Numbered from the stretch's first letter, positions 35,383-44,281 are shown. The stretch is DNA of 64,000 nucleotides from Viridilinea sp964592425 (GCA_964592425.1 CAZQCG010000013.1:56246-120245), one strand, 5' to 3'. The notes: generated by a model from the letters alone, not told the origin. Numbers and translations: made by a program.

Positions 35383-36609
35383 ATCAAGATCCTCTATCTA
35401 CAGCATGCCGGTGACCTGGGCGGCTCCAGCATGAGCCTCTTGTTTACGCTGCAGGGTATGCGTGAGCGTGGCCATCAGTGTGTGGTGGCCCTGGCCCGGC
35501 CTGCCCCTGCCCTGCTGAGCCTGTACCGTGAGGCCGGTTTCGAGACGCTGGCCTGGCCCGGTCTGACCCTGTGGGATCATAGCACGGTGGCCCCCCGCCC
35601 ACTGCTTGATCCGCGCACATGGCTGCTGCCGGCAGCCCTGCTCCGTGGCTGGCGTCGTACTGGCGCCCGTACCCGTGAGCTTGTGCGTACCGTTCAGCCC
35701 GATATCGTCCACCTCAACTCGATGCCCTTTGTGCTGTCGGCTGAGGCGCTGCGGCAAGATCATGTGCCGTTTATCTGGCATGTGCGTGAGCCGCCCCCCG
35801 ATCAGGGCTTGCGTACGAGGGTCATCCGTGCCGTGATGTTGCGTTCACCGCAGTTGATCTTTATTTCTCACTTTGATCGGCAACAGTGGGTGCATGATCG
35901 CGCAGGGGAAGTCATTTACAATTTTGTTGAGCTTGAGCGCTTTCGCTCGGAGCTTGACGGGCAAGCTGTACGGCGCAGCTTGCGAATTCCCGCTCCTGCG
36001 AGGGTAATCCTCTACCTGGGCGGGGTGGTCTCAGTCAAAGGCTTCTTTGTCTTGATCGAAGCGTTGCGCATCCTGAAAGAGCAAGGGTTGGCCTTTGTCT
36101 GCCTGATGCCGGGAACCGAATATGGGGTGTTACGCTCCTGGCAGGGGCGTCTGGCCGGCAAGGTGCTGCCCTGGTTTGGAACAGGGACACCGAAGCAGCT
36201 CGCCGCCCGCACTGTGGCGGCCTATGGCCTGGAGCCCTACCTGCGGGCGTTGCCTTTTGCCACGGATGTAGCACCGTTGTTTGCCGCCGCGGATGTGGTA
36301 GTCTTTCCGGCAACCAGGCCGCATTTCGCTCGCCCCGTCATCGAAAGTATTGCCATGCAAAAGCCAGCCATTGGCAGTGATCTCGGGGGTGTCCGTGAAT
36401 TGCTGGCCCTGCATCCCCTGGGTCGTAGCGTTCCTCCCGGTGATGCGCAGGCGCTGGCTGCCGCGATCCGCACCACATTTGCGGAGAGCCCTGACCTGCA
36501 TAAACTGGAGGATCGGTTTGTCCAGGTTCGGAGCCTGTTTGATCGCAGCAGTGGCGTGGTCGCCATCGAAGCACTCTACCGGCGCGTGCTGGAGGCAACC
36601 CATGCCTGA
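35383..36609 (+). CDS. GT4-like glycosyltransferase with a problematic start codon
   Basis: The frame continues upstream of the first in-frame ATG (35431) with IKILYLQHAGDLGGSSM, which is the expected N-terminal strand and glycine loop of a GT4 enzyme, so the true start is earlier. GGGAG at 35371-35375 is followed seven bases later by ATC (35383), and an ATG at 35376 is in the wrong frame. Either ATC or CTG (35362) is used, or a one-base error/indel separates the ATG from the frame. The C-terminal domain shows VILYLGGVVSVKGFFVLIEAL, FAAADVVVFPATRPHFARP and IESIAMQKPAIGSDLGGVREL. The total is about 408 residues. Its last eight bases overlap the polymerase gene. Confidence 0.8.
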   Translation: MKILYLQHAGDLGGSSMSLLFTLQGMRERGHQCVVALARPAPALLSLYREAGFETLAWPGLTLWDHSTVAPRPLLDPRTWLLPAALLRGWRRTGARTRELVRTVQPDIVHLNSMPFVLSAEALRQDHVPFIWHVREPPPDQGLRTRVIRAVMLRSPQLIFISHFDRQQWVHDRAGEVIYNFVELERFRSELDGQAVRRSLRIPAPARVILYLGGVVSVKGFFVLIEALRILKEQGLAFVCLMPGTEYGVLRSWQGRLAGKVLPWFGTGTPKQLAARTVAAYGLEPYLRALPFATDVAPLFAAADVVVFPATRPHFARPVIESIAMQKPAIGSDLGGVRELLALHPLGRSVPPGDAQALAAAIRTTFAESPDLHKLEDRFVQVRSLFDRSSGVVAIEALYRRVLEATHA

Positions 36610-38053
36610 TACCACTGTTCGTCGTGAGAAGCGCCAGGCGCTCATCTATTGTGGCATAGCTGTCGTGATCGCAATTCTGGGCTTTGCTAACCCTGGCGTC
36701 TCTACCGCGCTTGCAATGCTTCTGGCGGGGGTGATCCTCCTGCGGATCGATGTGCTTGGTCTGCCGGCGCTGGCTATCCTCTGGATTCAGGCGACCGATT
36801 TTCTCCCCCCCGGATCAACAAGATTGCTGACCGTCGATGATGGCATGCAACAGAACGCGGTCTATATTGGCGGCCTTCCGCTTTCACTGCAATTGTTTGT
36901 CATGCTTTGTATGACCCTGGTGATTATAGCCACGTCTTTTGGCTGGCGTCTGCTATTTTCCGGTAGACTACGGATGCGTTTCCCGCCCGATCTGTTTCTC
37001 TGGTTGCTCTTCCTGGTCATCACGGTTGCCTCTGCGGCCTGGGGTAGAAGCCTGGGGCAGCAAAACTGGACCCAACCCCTGCGGGCCTCAATGGCCATCG
37101 GGGCTTTCTTCTACGGCCTCTTGCTCTTCCCCGCCTTGCAGTCACGCCTGTGGATCGCTCAGTGGCTCTTGCGCATTGTCGGGATCGTGCTCATCTTCCT
37201 GGCCTCCGGGCTCTACTGGAACCATAGCGCCTATTTTTATGTCCCGCTCGGCGGCATGATCTTCTGGATGGCCAGGTATCGCAAACGTTTCTTGCTCTCC
37301 TTGTTGCTGGGCCTGGCAACCGTTGCTATTCTGCTCTTCAGCAGCGCCGATACCTTGACGATCCTGCTGCTGGTTCTCAGTTCCTTCGCGATCGGCTTTT
37401 TGCTCTTCCAGAAAAACCAGGCCCTCAGGCACCTGCTGATGACGATCTGGACGCTGCTGATCTTTCCCTTCAGCCTGCTGCTGGTGGTTCTAGCCCTGTC
37501 CGGGCCGCCCCCGCCGTCAGGATGGAATGTCAATCCAGAGGCCAATTTTATCGAGCGGGTTCAGTTTAAACTCTACCAGGATCGTGGATCGCTCTGGCGG
37601 GCAACCTGGAAGTTGATCACGACCGATCCGCAGTTGATCGCTCCCGCCGGTCGCCCCTTAAGTTTTGATCACCCGATCACACGGAGTAGTGAAGGCTACT
37701 GGTATGTGCATGCCCATAACGCCTACCTTGAGATGTTTCGGCAGACCGGCATCATCGGTGGCATCGTCTTTATCTGGCTGGTGCTTGCCCTCTGGTGGCG
37801 CTCTCGCAACCTGCTCTTGAAGGCCAGTGCTCTACCTCCTCTCATCCGTGCTTTTGGCTGGGCCGCCATGCTCACGATTGCCATGGTTGCAGCGATTGGC
37901 ATCGCGCCCTTCGACTTCTTTGCCGGACCCTGGCTCTGGCTCTGGCTGGGCATGGTCACTGGTATGGCCCGTCGGACGATCACCCGGCCACTGCCGAGTA
38001 CCCATCCGCAGCCTGTATCCTCCACAGCCCTGTCGGGGCAGGGACTCATCTGA
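36602..38053 (+). CDS. O-antigen ligase / Wzy-like polymerase (first cassette)
   Basis: I start at ATG 36602, with GGAGG six bases upstream; the open frame extends further back within the preceding gene but has no better start. The 483-residue protein has about 11 to 12 membrane helices and one large outer loop holding FIERVQFKLYQDRG and YVHAHNAYLEMFRQTG. The HNxYLE block is the hallmark of the Wzy_C/O-antigen ligase family. It would polymerise or transfer lipid-linked sugar units outside the membrane. A second member lies at 52415 in the other cassette. Confidence 0.85.
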   Translation: MPDTTVRREKRQALIYCGIAVVIAILGFANPGVSTALAMLLAGVILLRIDVLGLPALAILWIQATDFLPPGSTRLLTVDDGMQQNAVYIGGLPLSLQLFVMLCMTLVIIATSFGWRLLFSGRLRMRFPPDLFLWLLFLVITVASAAWGRSLGQQNWTQPLRASMAIGAFFYGLLLFPALQSRLWIAQWLLRIVGIVLIFLASGLYWNHSAYFYVPLGGMIFWMARYRKRFLLSLLLGLATVAILLFSSADTLTILLLVLSSFAIGFLLFQKNQALRHLLMTIWTLLIFPFSLLLVVLALSGPPPPSGWNVNPEANFIERVQFKLYQDRGSLWRATWKLITTDPQLIAPAGRPLSFDHPITRSSEGYWYVHAHNAYLEMFRQTGIIGGIVFIWLVLALWWRSRNLLLKASALPPLIRAFGWAAMLTIAMVAAIGIAPFDFFAGPWLWLWLGMVTGMARRTITRPLPSTHPQPVSSTALSGQGLI

Positions 38054-38071
38054 GCGAGCGGAGCAGTTTCT

Positions 38072-39304
38072 ATGGCGGCAACCCCCATCGCGATCGCTTT
38101 TCTCGGCCAGGTACTCCCTGAGTCATGGTGCAGCCAGATGTCGGCATGTAGCCCGGCAGCAAATCGTGACTCGTTATGCCTGCTCAAGGCCATCCATCAG
38201 GCCACCGGCGTTGCCCCGGCCGTCTTTACGGTACAGCCGATCGGAGTCTATCCGCGATCACGACACATGGTCGTACCTGCTGTACGGCGGCCTTTGACGG
38301 AAGCGCTCGCGTTCCAGCTTATCCCCTTCATCAATCTGCTCTTGTTGAAGCAGGTCACGATTGCGATCATGAGCTTTTTCTTCCTGATGCGCTGGCTCTG
38401 GTTGCAGCGCACACGGAAGTGCTATGTGATCGTCCAGAATGTCTATGCGCCGATGGCCTTGCCTGTGCTCCTGGCAACCAGGCTGCTCGGCGGGCATGCC
38501 GTGGCCCTGGTGATGGATCTCCCGCATAACCTCTCCTACGATTTCTCCGGCCTGTATGGGCGCTTACGGCGTCTCAATTGGTTTGCCGAGACTCGGAGCC
38601 TGGCCTACTTTCGCGGCTTGATTGCCTATACTCGCTTTATCGGTGCCGATTATGCTCCCCACGTCCCTATGCTGGTGATGGAGGGTGGCGTTGCGCCTCA
38701 CGATCTGCTGCCTCCTCCGGCTGTTGCGCAACTCGAGCAAGATGATGCTCCAACCGGCGATCCACTCTACAGCATCTGTTTCAGCGGAACCCTGAGCGCC
38801 GTCAATGGGATCGACTTGCTGCTGGCAGCCTTTGCTCGCTTACCGGAGCCAGCGTATCGGCTCTGGGTGTTTGGACGTGGCCCGCTGGAGGCGCAGGTGC
38901 GTGCCGCAGCAGAGCGTGATGCGCGCATCTGCTATTTCGGCTTTCTTCCTGATCAGCTTGACGTGCAACGTTATCAACGCCAGGCGACTGTACTGGTGAA
39001 TTTGCGTCTGAAAAATGATCTGATTAATCGTTACACGTTTCCTTCAAAGCTGCGTGAGTATATGCTGAGCGGGCGTCCGGTCATCACGACCAGCGCACTG
39101 GGTATTCCGGAGGAGTACCACGATCTTGTCTATCTGCTGCATGAAGAGAGTGCAGATGGGTTGGCCCGCTGTATTCGTCAGGTCTGTGCCGAATCACCGG
39201 CAACCCTGCATGTGGTTGGGCGGCGGGCCTATGCCTTCATCGTTGCTAACAAGAGCTGGACGTTGCAGGGCCGGCGGGTACGTGATTTTCTCGCCCGGCT
39301 CTAG
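38072..39304 (+). CDS. Glycosyltransferase, GT-B fold
   Basis: The 410-residue protein has a Rossmann N-terminus (IAIAFLGQVLPES), a long hydrophobic stretch at about 85-112 that probably sits in the membrane surface, and LVMDLPHNLSYDFSGLYGRL. The donor domain includes YSICFSGTLSAVNGIDLLLA, RLWVFGRGPLEAQ and VLVNLRLKNDLINRY with KLREYMLSGRPVITTSALG. This fits GT4-like enzymes with a monotopic domain. It begins 18 bases after the polymerase gene. The sugar and linkage are unknown. Confidence 0.78.
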   Translation: MAATPIAIAFLGQVLPESWCSQMSACSPAANRDSLCLLKAIHQATGVAPAVFTVQPIGVYPRSRHMVVPAVRRPLTEALAFQLIPFINLLLLKQVTIAIMSFFFLMRWLWLQRTRKCYVIVQNVYAPMALPVLLATRLLGGHAVALVMDLPHNLSYDFSGLYGRLRRLNWFAETRSLAYFRGLIAYTRFIGADYAPHVPMLVMEGGVAPHDLLPPPAVAQLEQDDAPTGDPLYSICFSGTLSAVNGIDLLLAAFARLPEPAYRLWVFGRGPLEAQVRAAAERDARICYFGFLPDQLDVQRYQRQATVLVNLRLKNDLINRYTFPSKLREYMLSGRPVITTSALGIPEEYHDLVYLLHEESADGLARCIRQVCAESPATLHVVGRRAYAFIVANKSWTLQGRRVRDFLARL

Positions 39305-39328
39305 CTTTGCTTTGCTAGATGGATACCT

Positions 39329-40468
39329 ATGCATGTATTGGTAAACGCGGCGAATGTGGTGGGCGCTGGCCCGGCTACCCTCTGCCGAAATTTGATCCCT
39401 GAGCTGTTGCAGACCGGATCGGGCACACGCTATACCCTGCTCTTGCCGGATATTCCGGGGTTTCGCGCTCTGGCCATTCCTGCACCCCATACTGTGCTCT
39501 GGGTCTACCCCCATGTGGGCTTTAGCAACAACCTTGAGCGTATCAAACAGATCTACTATGCTATTCCGCGCCTGGTACGTCGCCATCACCCCGATCTCTG
39601 CCTGACCCTTGGGGATCTTGGCCCGATCAACCCGGGATGCCCGCATGTGATTTTTTTGCATAATCCATACTTTGTCTATTCACACCAGGAGCTGGGTGGC
39701 CAGAGCTGGCCCCTCCCAAAACGCTGGTATCTGGTCAGCCACTTTGCCCTCAGTGTGCAGCGTGCAGCGCGGGTGGTCGTGCAGACGCCGGTGATCCGGC
39801 GACGCCTGTTAGCATCCTACCGTGTGCTGCCGCAACGGGTCACCGAGATTGCCCAGCCGGCTCCCTACGATATTGTTTCGCAGCTTGCCCCACAGCAGCA
39901 GGATGCCCGTATCCTGGCTACCAACAAGCCAGCACGTTTACTCTTCCTTGCTGCCTCCTATCCCCATAAAAATCATGCCATCCTCCCACAGGTTGCCGAA
40001 CATCTGACCCGGCGTGGCTTGCACCGGCAGGTACAAATCTTTGTCACCCTGGACGAAGAGTTGCCAGCATGGCACAAACTCCAGCTTGCCCTGGCCCCCT
40101 TCGACTGTGTGACCAACCTTGGTCGGCTCCAGCCTGGTGCGGTGATGGCTGCGTTGCAGGCAGCCACTGCCTTCTTCGTCCCGACCCTTGCCGAGACCTA
40201 TGGGTTAAGCTACCTCGAGGCGATGGCCGCTGGCCGGCCGATCCTCACCTCCGATCGTGATTTCGCACGCTGGATGTGTGGTGATCTTGCGCGCTACTTT
40301 GATCCCTTTGATCCGCAATCGATTGTTGATGCGATTGAAGCTCACCTGCATACCCCGCCCGCCCCTTCCTACCAGGCACGGGCCTTGCAACGGCTGCATG
40401 AGCTACCACAGACATGGGCCACCGTCGCCACTGCCTTCGAGGCCGTCATGCAACAGGCCGTACGATGA
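39329..40468 (+). CDS. GT4 glycosyltransferase
   Basis: The 379-residue enzyme has the typical GT4 layout: MHVLVNAANVVGAGPATLCRN at the N-terminus, LTLGDLGPINPGCPHVIFLH in the acceptor domain, and a donor domain with RLLFLAASYPHKNHAILPQ, AFFVPTLAETYGLSYLEAMA (the EX7E-type block) and AAGRPILTSDRDFARWMCGD. It probably adds a hexose or deoxyhexose from a nucleotide donor. The stop overlaps the next gene as ATGA, so the two transferases are coupled. Confidence 0.85.
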   Translation: MHVLVNAANVVGAGPATLCRNLIPELLQTGSGTRYTLLLPDIPGFRALAIPAPHTVLWVYPHVGFSNNLERIKQIYYAIPRLVRRHHPDLCLTLGDLGPINPGCPHVIFLHNPYFVYSHQELGGQSWPLPKRWYLVSHFALSVQRAARVVVQTPVIRRRLLASYRVLPQRVTEIAQPAPYDIVSQLAPQQQDARILATNKPARLLFLAASYPHKNHAILPQVAEHLTRRGLHRQVQIFVTLDEELPAWHKLQLALAPFDCVTNLGRLQPGAVMAALQAATAFFVPTLAETYGLSYLEAMAAGRPILTSDRDFARWMCGDLARYFDPFDPQSIVDAIEAHLHTPPAPSYQARALQRLHELPQTWATVATAFEAVMQQAVR

Positions 40469-41256
40469 ATCCCTCCCCAATCCTTGATCTGAGCGTATCC
40501 CTGGTCTCCTTCAATCAGTTGCACGACCTGCAGCGCCTGCTGCCGAGTCTGCTACCGGCAACCAACGATCTTGCGAGCGAGATCTTGCTGGTTGATAATC
40601 GTTCATCAGACGGTTCACTTGCATATTTTGAAGAAAACCTGCCTGCTGCGCGGACACTATTTAATCCCCACCGGGCCGGTTATGGTGAGAATCACAATCT
40701 TAACCTTGCGCGGGCTCATGGTCGTTACTTTGTGATCATGAATACCGACATGACCATTGAGCCAGCGACATTTCGTATACTTACCCGCTTTATGGATGAG
40801 CATCCTGAGGTTGGGATTGTGTCGCCAAAGATCTTGAATGAAGATCGAACAATTCAGGGTCTGAACAAACGTTATCCAACCGTGCTTGATCTCTCGCTGC
40901 GGCGCATATTACCGGCGAGCCTCCGCCCGCTCTTTCGCGATCGTCTGGACTACTACGAAATGCGTGATGTCGGCTATAATCATGTGTATGATGTTCCTTT
41001 TCTGAGCGGCGCTTTTATGTTCTGCCGTACCGATCTCCTGCGTGTGTTAGGTGGTTTTGATCCCGAATATTTTCTCTATTTTGAAGATGTTGATCTGTGT
41101 CGCCGGGTACAACGAACCCATCGCACCGTCTACTGCCCAGAGGTGGCAGTCATCCATTTCTGGCAACGCGCGGCCCACAAGAATTGGCGCTATACCTACT
41201 ATTTTATCAAGAGTGCCATACGCTACTTTGGTCAATGGGGGTACCAGTTTTCTTGA
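40465..41256 (+). CDS. GT2 glycosyltransferase, rhamnosyltransferase-like
   Basis: I start at ATG 40465, overlapping the previous stop (ATGA). The 263-residue protein has the GT-A features LSVSLVSFNQLHDLQRLLPS, EILLVDNRSSDGSL, GYGENHNLNLARAHGRYF and the DXD-type NTDM, then EVGIVSPKILNEDRTIQGLN and FDPEYFLYFEDVDLCRRVQR. This pattern matches WbbL-like GT2 enzymes that transfer rhamnose or related sugars. The C-terminus ends with a short amphipathic helix. The next gene begins at a TTG that overlaps its stop. Confidence 0.88.
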   Translation: MNPSPILDLSVSLVSFNQLHDLQRLLPSLLPATNDLASEILLVDNRSSDGSLAYFEENLPAARTLFNPHRAGYGENHNLNLARAHGRYFVIMNTDMTIEPATFRILTRFMDEHPEVGIVSPKILNEDRTIQGLNKRYPTVLDLSLRRILPASLRPLFRDRLDYYEMRDVGYNHVYDVPFLSGAFMFCRTDLLRVLGGFDPEYFLYFEDVDLCRRVQRTHRTVYCPEVAVIHFWQRAAHKNWRYTYYFIKSAIRYFGQWGYQFS

Positions 41257-42248
41257 GTAGGGTTCTTGTCACCGGGGCCACTGGCGCCCTCGGCCCGTCA
41301 ATTGTTGCCGCCCTGCACCAGGGTGGCTATGCTGTCCGTACCCTTGCGCTCGGCTCAGCGCCTGCCGATCTGTTGCCGGCAGCCGTTGAGCGATACACCG
41401 GCGATATTACTGACCGTAGCACCGTCGAGGCGGCTGTTGAGGGGGTTGAGGCGGTGGTGCATATGGCGGCCTTGCTGCATGTCCTGAACCCGTCATCAGC
41501 CCTGCGCTCGCAGTACGAACGTATCAATGTACAGGGCACCCGCAATGTGGTTGATGCAGCACGCCGGGCCGGTGTCCGCCGCCTGGTCTTCTTCAGCACG
41601 ATCGCGGTCTACGGGCCTGGTCATGGCCGGCTGCTGGATGAGACGACCTCACCCTGCCCTGACAGTTTCTATGCCCAGACCAAACTGGCCGCCGAGCCGT
41701 TTGTCCTGGATGCGCTTGGTGCCGATCGGCGTCCGATCGGGGTTGTCCTGCGCCTGGCTGCCGTCTATGGCGCACGGATCAAAGGCAACTACCAGCGTCT
41801 GGTGCAGGCCCTGGCCCGCCACCGCTTTGTGCCGATCGGCAGGGGCGAAAACCGGCGCACGCTTATCTATGACCACGATGTCGCCCGGGCTGTGCTGGTC
41901 GCCCTGCAACATCCGGCGGCGGCTGGCAGGCTTTATAATCTGACTGATGGGCAGGTGTATCCACTCCAGGCCATCATACGGGCGATCTGTGTCGCCCTTG
42001 GCCAGCCTGCTCCTCGGCTGAGGTTGCCCGGCACACCGACACGCCTGGCGGCCGGGCTTGTCGAGGATCTAGCCCATCTTCTACAGCGCCCCGTACCGAT
42101 CGGGCGGGCAACCATCGACAAATACCTGGAGGATGTTGCAGTTGATGGTCGGCGCATCTGCACGGAACTTGGTTTCCAGCCTGCCTATAACCTTGCGACT
42201 GGCTGGCAGGCTACTATCCGCGCCATGCGCGAGCATGGAGATCTATGA
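41253..42248 (+). CDS. NAD(P)-dependent sugar epimerase/dehydratase (SDR)
   Basis: The TTG at 41253 overlaps the preceding stop (TTGA) and gives a 331-residue product that opens directly with SRVLVTGATGALGPSIV; an open frame extending back to 41097 has no reason to be coding. Seen are the nucleotide loop, FFSTIAVYGPGHG, and the catalytic pair Tyr140/Lys144 in FYAQTKLAAEPF. It is an extended SDR of the UDP-glucose 4-epimerase or dTDP-sugar type; the exact reaction cannot be read. The following WecA-like gene overlaps its stop by four bases. It probably makes the sugar transferred at initiation. Confidence 0.82.
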   Translation: MSRVLVTGATGALGPSIVAALHQGGYAVRTLALGSAPADLLPAAVERYTGDITDRSTVEAAVEGVEAVVHMAALLHVLNPSSALRSQYERINVQGTRNVVDAARRAGVRRLVFFSTIAVYGPGHGRLLDETTSPCPDSFYAQTKLAAEPFVLDALGADRRPIGVVLRLAAVYGARIKGNYQRLVQALARHRFVPIGRGENRRTLIYDHDVARAVLVALQHPAAAGRLYNLTDGQVYPLQAIIRAICVALGQPAPRLRLPGTPTRLAAGLVEDLAHLLQRPVPIGRATIDKYLEDVAVDGRRICTELGFQPAYNLATGWQATIRAMREHGDL

Positions 42249-43303
42249 GTCAGGGAGCTATTTTTGCATTGAGTCTGGGCTCGATCGCTACGCTGTCAGC
42301 CTACCTTGGGGTGGCCTGGATGCGCCGCTGGGCGCATCAGCACCTGCTTGATATTCCCAACGAGCGCAGTTCACACAGTGAGCCGACCCCTCGCGGCGGT
42401 GGTTTGCTGATCGTGCTGGTGACTCTGGCCGGTCTCTGGCTCGGTGTCCCCCTGCTGCCGATCAATCTGCCGCTGTTGCCCCTGCTTGCCTTCAGCTTTG
42501 GCGCACTGTTGATCGCTATGATCAGCTGGCGTGATGACATCCGCCCGCTCTCAATGGGTGTGCGTTTCGGTGCGCATGTGCTTGGTGCCTGTCTGGTGAT
42601 TGCTTTTGTTGGGCCAATCAGGGTGGTTGAACTGCCCCTGTTCGATAGCCTGAACCTCGGCTGGCTCAGTTTGCCCCTGACCTTCCTCTGGCTTGTCGGC
42701 CTGACCAATGCCTATAATTTTATGGACGGGATCGATGGTCTGGCTGGCAGCCAGGCTGTGCTGGCCGGCCTGGGCTGGTTTGTGCTTGGCACCTTGATCG
42801 GGCATCCCATGGTCGGCCTGGTCGGTATTCTGCTGGCCGGCAGCAGCCTTGGTTTTCTGGGGCATAACTGGCCACCGGCACGGATTTTTATGGGCGATGT
42901 CGGGAGCGCCTTTCTTGGTTTTAGCCTGGCCAGCCTGGTTGTCTTCGGCGCTCTCTTCGACCTGCGCCTGCCAGTTGCTGGCATCCTGCTGGTCTGGCCC
43001 TTTGTCTTTGATACCGGATTTACAATCCTACGCCGCCTCTTGCGTGGCGAGAATGTCCTGGCTGCGCACCGTTCGCACCTCTACCAGCGGCTGATACTTG
43101 CCGGCTGGAATCACCGTGCCGTAACCCTGCTCTACCTGGGCCTGGCCGCACCAGGGGCCGGGTTTGCCCTGCTCTGGGTGGCCCGTGTACGGGGGAGCGA
43201 GCTCGCCCTGGCCCTTTGCCTGCCCCTCTGTGCTGTCGTACTCTGGCTGGGGGTGATATACTGTGAGAACCGCGCATACATCGCCTCCGACCGGGCTCGT
43301 TAA
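42245..43303 (+). CDS. wecA: WecA/TagO-like undecaprenyl-phosphate HexNAc-1-phosphate transferase
   Basis: The 352-residue protein has about 10 to 11 membrane helices and the family motifs NERSSHSEPTPRGGG, NAYNFMDGIDGLAGS and ARIFMGDVGSAFLGF, with HRSHLYQRL as the final basic block. Two Asp residues in the DGIDG and MGDVGSA motifs bind magnesium and substrate in this family. It would start lipid-linked synthesis by putting a HexNAc-1-phosphate on undecaprenyl phosphate. The start overlaps the epimerase stop. A second initiating enzyme of a different fold lies at 44282, with a remnant and a reverse-strand gene between. Confidence 0.92.
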   Translation: MSQGAIFALSLGSIATLSAYLGVAWMRRWAHQHLLDIPNERSSHSEPTPRGGGLLIVLVTLAGLWLGVPLLPINLPLLPLLAFSFGALLIAMISWRDDIRPLSMGVRFGAHVLGACLVIAFVGPIRVVELPLFDSLNLGWLSLPLTFLWLVGLTNAYNFMDGIDGLAGSQAVLAGLGWFVLGTLIGHPMVGLVGILLAGSSLGFLGHNWPPARIFMGDVGSAFLGFSLASLVVFGALFDLRLPVAGILLVWPFVFDTGFTILRRLLRGENVLAAHRSHLYQRLILAGWNHRAVTLLYLGLAAPGAGFALLWVARVRGSELALALCLPLCAVVLWLGVIYCENRAYIASDRAR

Positions 43304-43334
43304 CGGTGCACTTGTACCTGTGGGCTTGGGATTT

Positions 43335-43411
43335 TGTGGGCGCTGGTGCGGTCATTCTGCCGGGCGTTACCCCTTGGCAAAGGCTGTCTGGTTGCCCTAT
43401 ACCTGCGCTAA
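43335..43411 (+). pseudogene. Remnant of a hexapeptide-repeat acetyltransferase
   Basis: Reading forward, one frame gives DFVGAGAVILPGVTP and, after a one-base shift, PLGKGCLVALYLR before a stop. Together these are the close of a left-handed beta-helix acetyltransferase. No start or upstream part remains. The fragment ends at the first direct repeat (43407), so whatever placed the reverse-strand gene here may also have removed the rest of this gene. It would have been read with the WecA gene. Confidence 0.5.
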
Positions 43412-43438
43412 TTATCCAGTGAGCCGGTCAGCGAGGAG
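43407..43438 (+). repeat. Direct repeat flanking the reverse-strand acetyltransferase, copy 1
   Basis: GCTAATTATCCAGTGAGCC and the following GGTCAGCGAGGAG match the second copy at 44096 at nearly all positions, differing mostly by A/G or C/T changes. It overlaps the last codons of the reverse-strand gene. Confidence 0.6.
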
Positions 43439-44081
43439 CGGAATCGCTCCGCTCGCTTGGTATTCGCCTGGAAAGGTCAATCACATACTCGTTCATTGCG
43501 CGGCCTTCAGGCGTCACGAAAGATCGTTCACAGCTAAAGCCCATACGCTGATAGAAACGATTCGCAGCCTCGTTGTTGTCGCGGTCTGTTGTCAAATCCA
43601 CCTGGCGCAATCCACGCCGCAGCGCTTCATCGAGAAAGACTGGCACCAGTGATTGACCGACCCCGCTGCCCTGGCATTCAGGTAGGACAGCAATAGACAT
43701 CAGTGTCCCGCGTCGTGCATGCTGTGTCACCTGTGTAGGCATAGAAAATGCTTTTAACAACCTGGGAATACTGGCTGGATGTCGCGCAGCGAACGGAAGG
43801 GCACTCCAGGCAAAACGCCACCATCTTCTGCGCAGGAGGCGGCGATAGAAGCCTGCTGGCTTAGTTGTGCCAGCGACAAATCCCACGACTCGCCTAGCTT
43901 GAGTCGCCACAAAGCTTATTCCATTGGGATCATCGAGAATTGCTGAATAGAGGTTGTGCAGGAACGTAGATCCGAGGGCTGTCAAAAAGAAGCCGCGAAA
44001 ACTCTTCATATGGACTTCCGTCACAGTGAGCACATCGGACGGAAGCATGTTTCTTAAAAGTAGGTTCTTCTCGGATGTCAT
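43428..44081 (-). CDS. GNAT-family N-acetyltransferase on the reverse strand
   Basis: The 217-residue protein is the only convincing reverse-strand gene in the window. It has the GNAT fold: EVHMKSFRGFFLTALGSTFL at the N-terminus, ISFVATQARRVVGFVAGT, motif A SIAVLPECQGSGVGQSLVP for acetyl-CoA, and DRDNNEAANRFYQRMGFSCE as motif B. It probably acetylates an amino sugar, as GNAT enzymes in sugar clusters do, but a small-molecule substrate is possible. It lies between two near-identical direct repeats about 690 bases apart, and between two genes that otherwise belong together; it appears inserted. The ATG at 44081 is followed downstream by the G/C-rich hairpins. Confidence 0.85.
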   Translation of the reverse strand: MTSEKNLLLRNMLPSDVLTVTEVHMKSFRGFFLTALGSTFLHNLYSAILDDPNGISFVATQARRVVGFVAGTTKPAGFYRRLLRRRWWRFAWSALPFAARHPASIPRLLKAFSMPTQVTQHARRGTLMSIAVLPECQGSGVGQSLVPVFLDEALRRGLRQVDLTTDRDNNEAANRFYQRMGFSCERSFVTPEGRAMNEYVIDLSRRIPSERSDSAPR

Positions 44082-44095
44082 ATGTCAATACCTTT

Positions 44096-44127
44096 GCTAA
44101 TTATTCAGTAAGCCGATCAGCGGGGGG
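44096..44127 (+). repeat. Direct repeat flanking the reverse-strand acetyltransferase, copy 2
   Basis: GCTAATTATTCAGTAAGCC followed by GATCAGCGGGGGG repeats copy 1 in the same orientation, just upstream of the reverse-strand start codon. There is no integrase or transposase between the copies. Confidence 0.6.
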
Positions 44128-44147
44128 CTGACGTTTTAAGACGCGGT

Positions 44148-44225
44148 ACCCCCCCTCCCAACCTCCCCCCGCTGGGGGGAGGAGCCGGGCACCCGCCCCC
44201 AGCGGGGGCGGGCTGGGGTGGGGGC
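44148..44225 (+). repeat. Paired G/C hairpins, REP-like palindromic element
   Basis: Two perfect inverted repeats stand side by side: CCTCCCCCC (44162) with GGGGGGAGG (44174), and CCCGCCCCC (44192) with GGGGGCGGG (44204), each with a three-base loop. They fill much of the 200-base gap between the GNAT and sugar-transferase genes. Their form matches palindromic elements common in filamentous Chloroflexi; they may also end transcripts, though no T-run follows. Confidence 0.65.
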
Positions 44226-44281
44226 GAAGAGCTTATCTGAAAAGTATTGTGTCCAGGGGGGGTATGAGATGAGCAAGCAGG

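Noticed and set aside
43407..44127. attL/attR sites of an integrated element
   Set aside because: There is no integrase, tRNA gene or other phage-like gene between the repeats, only one acetyltransferase.
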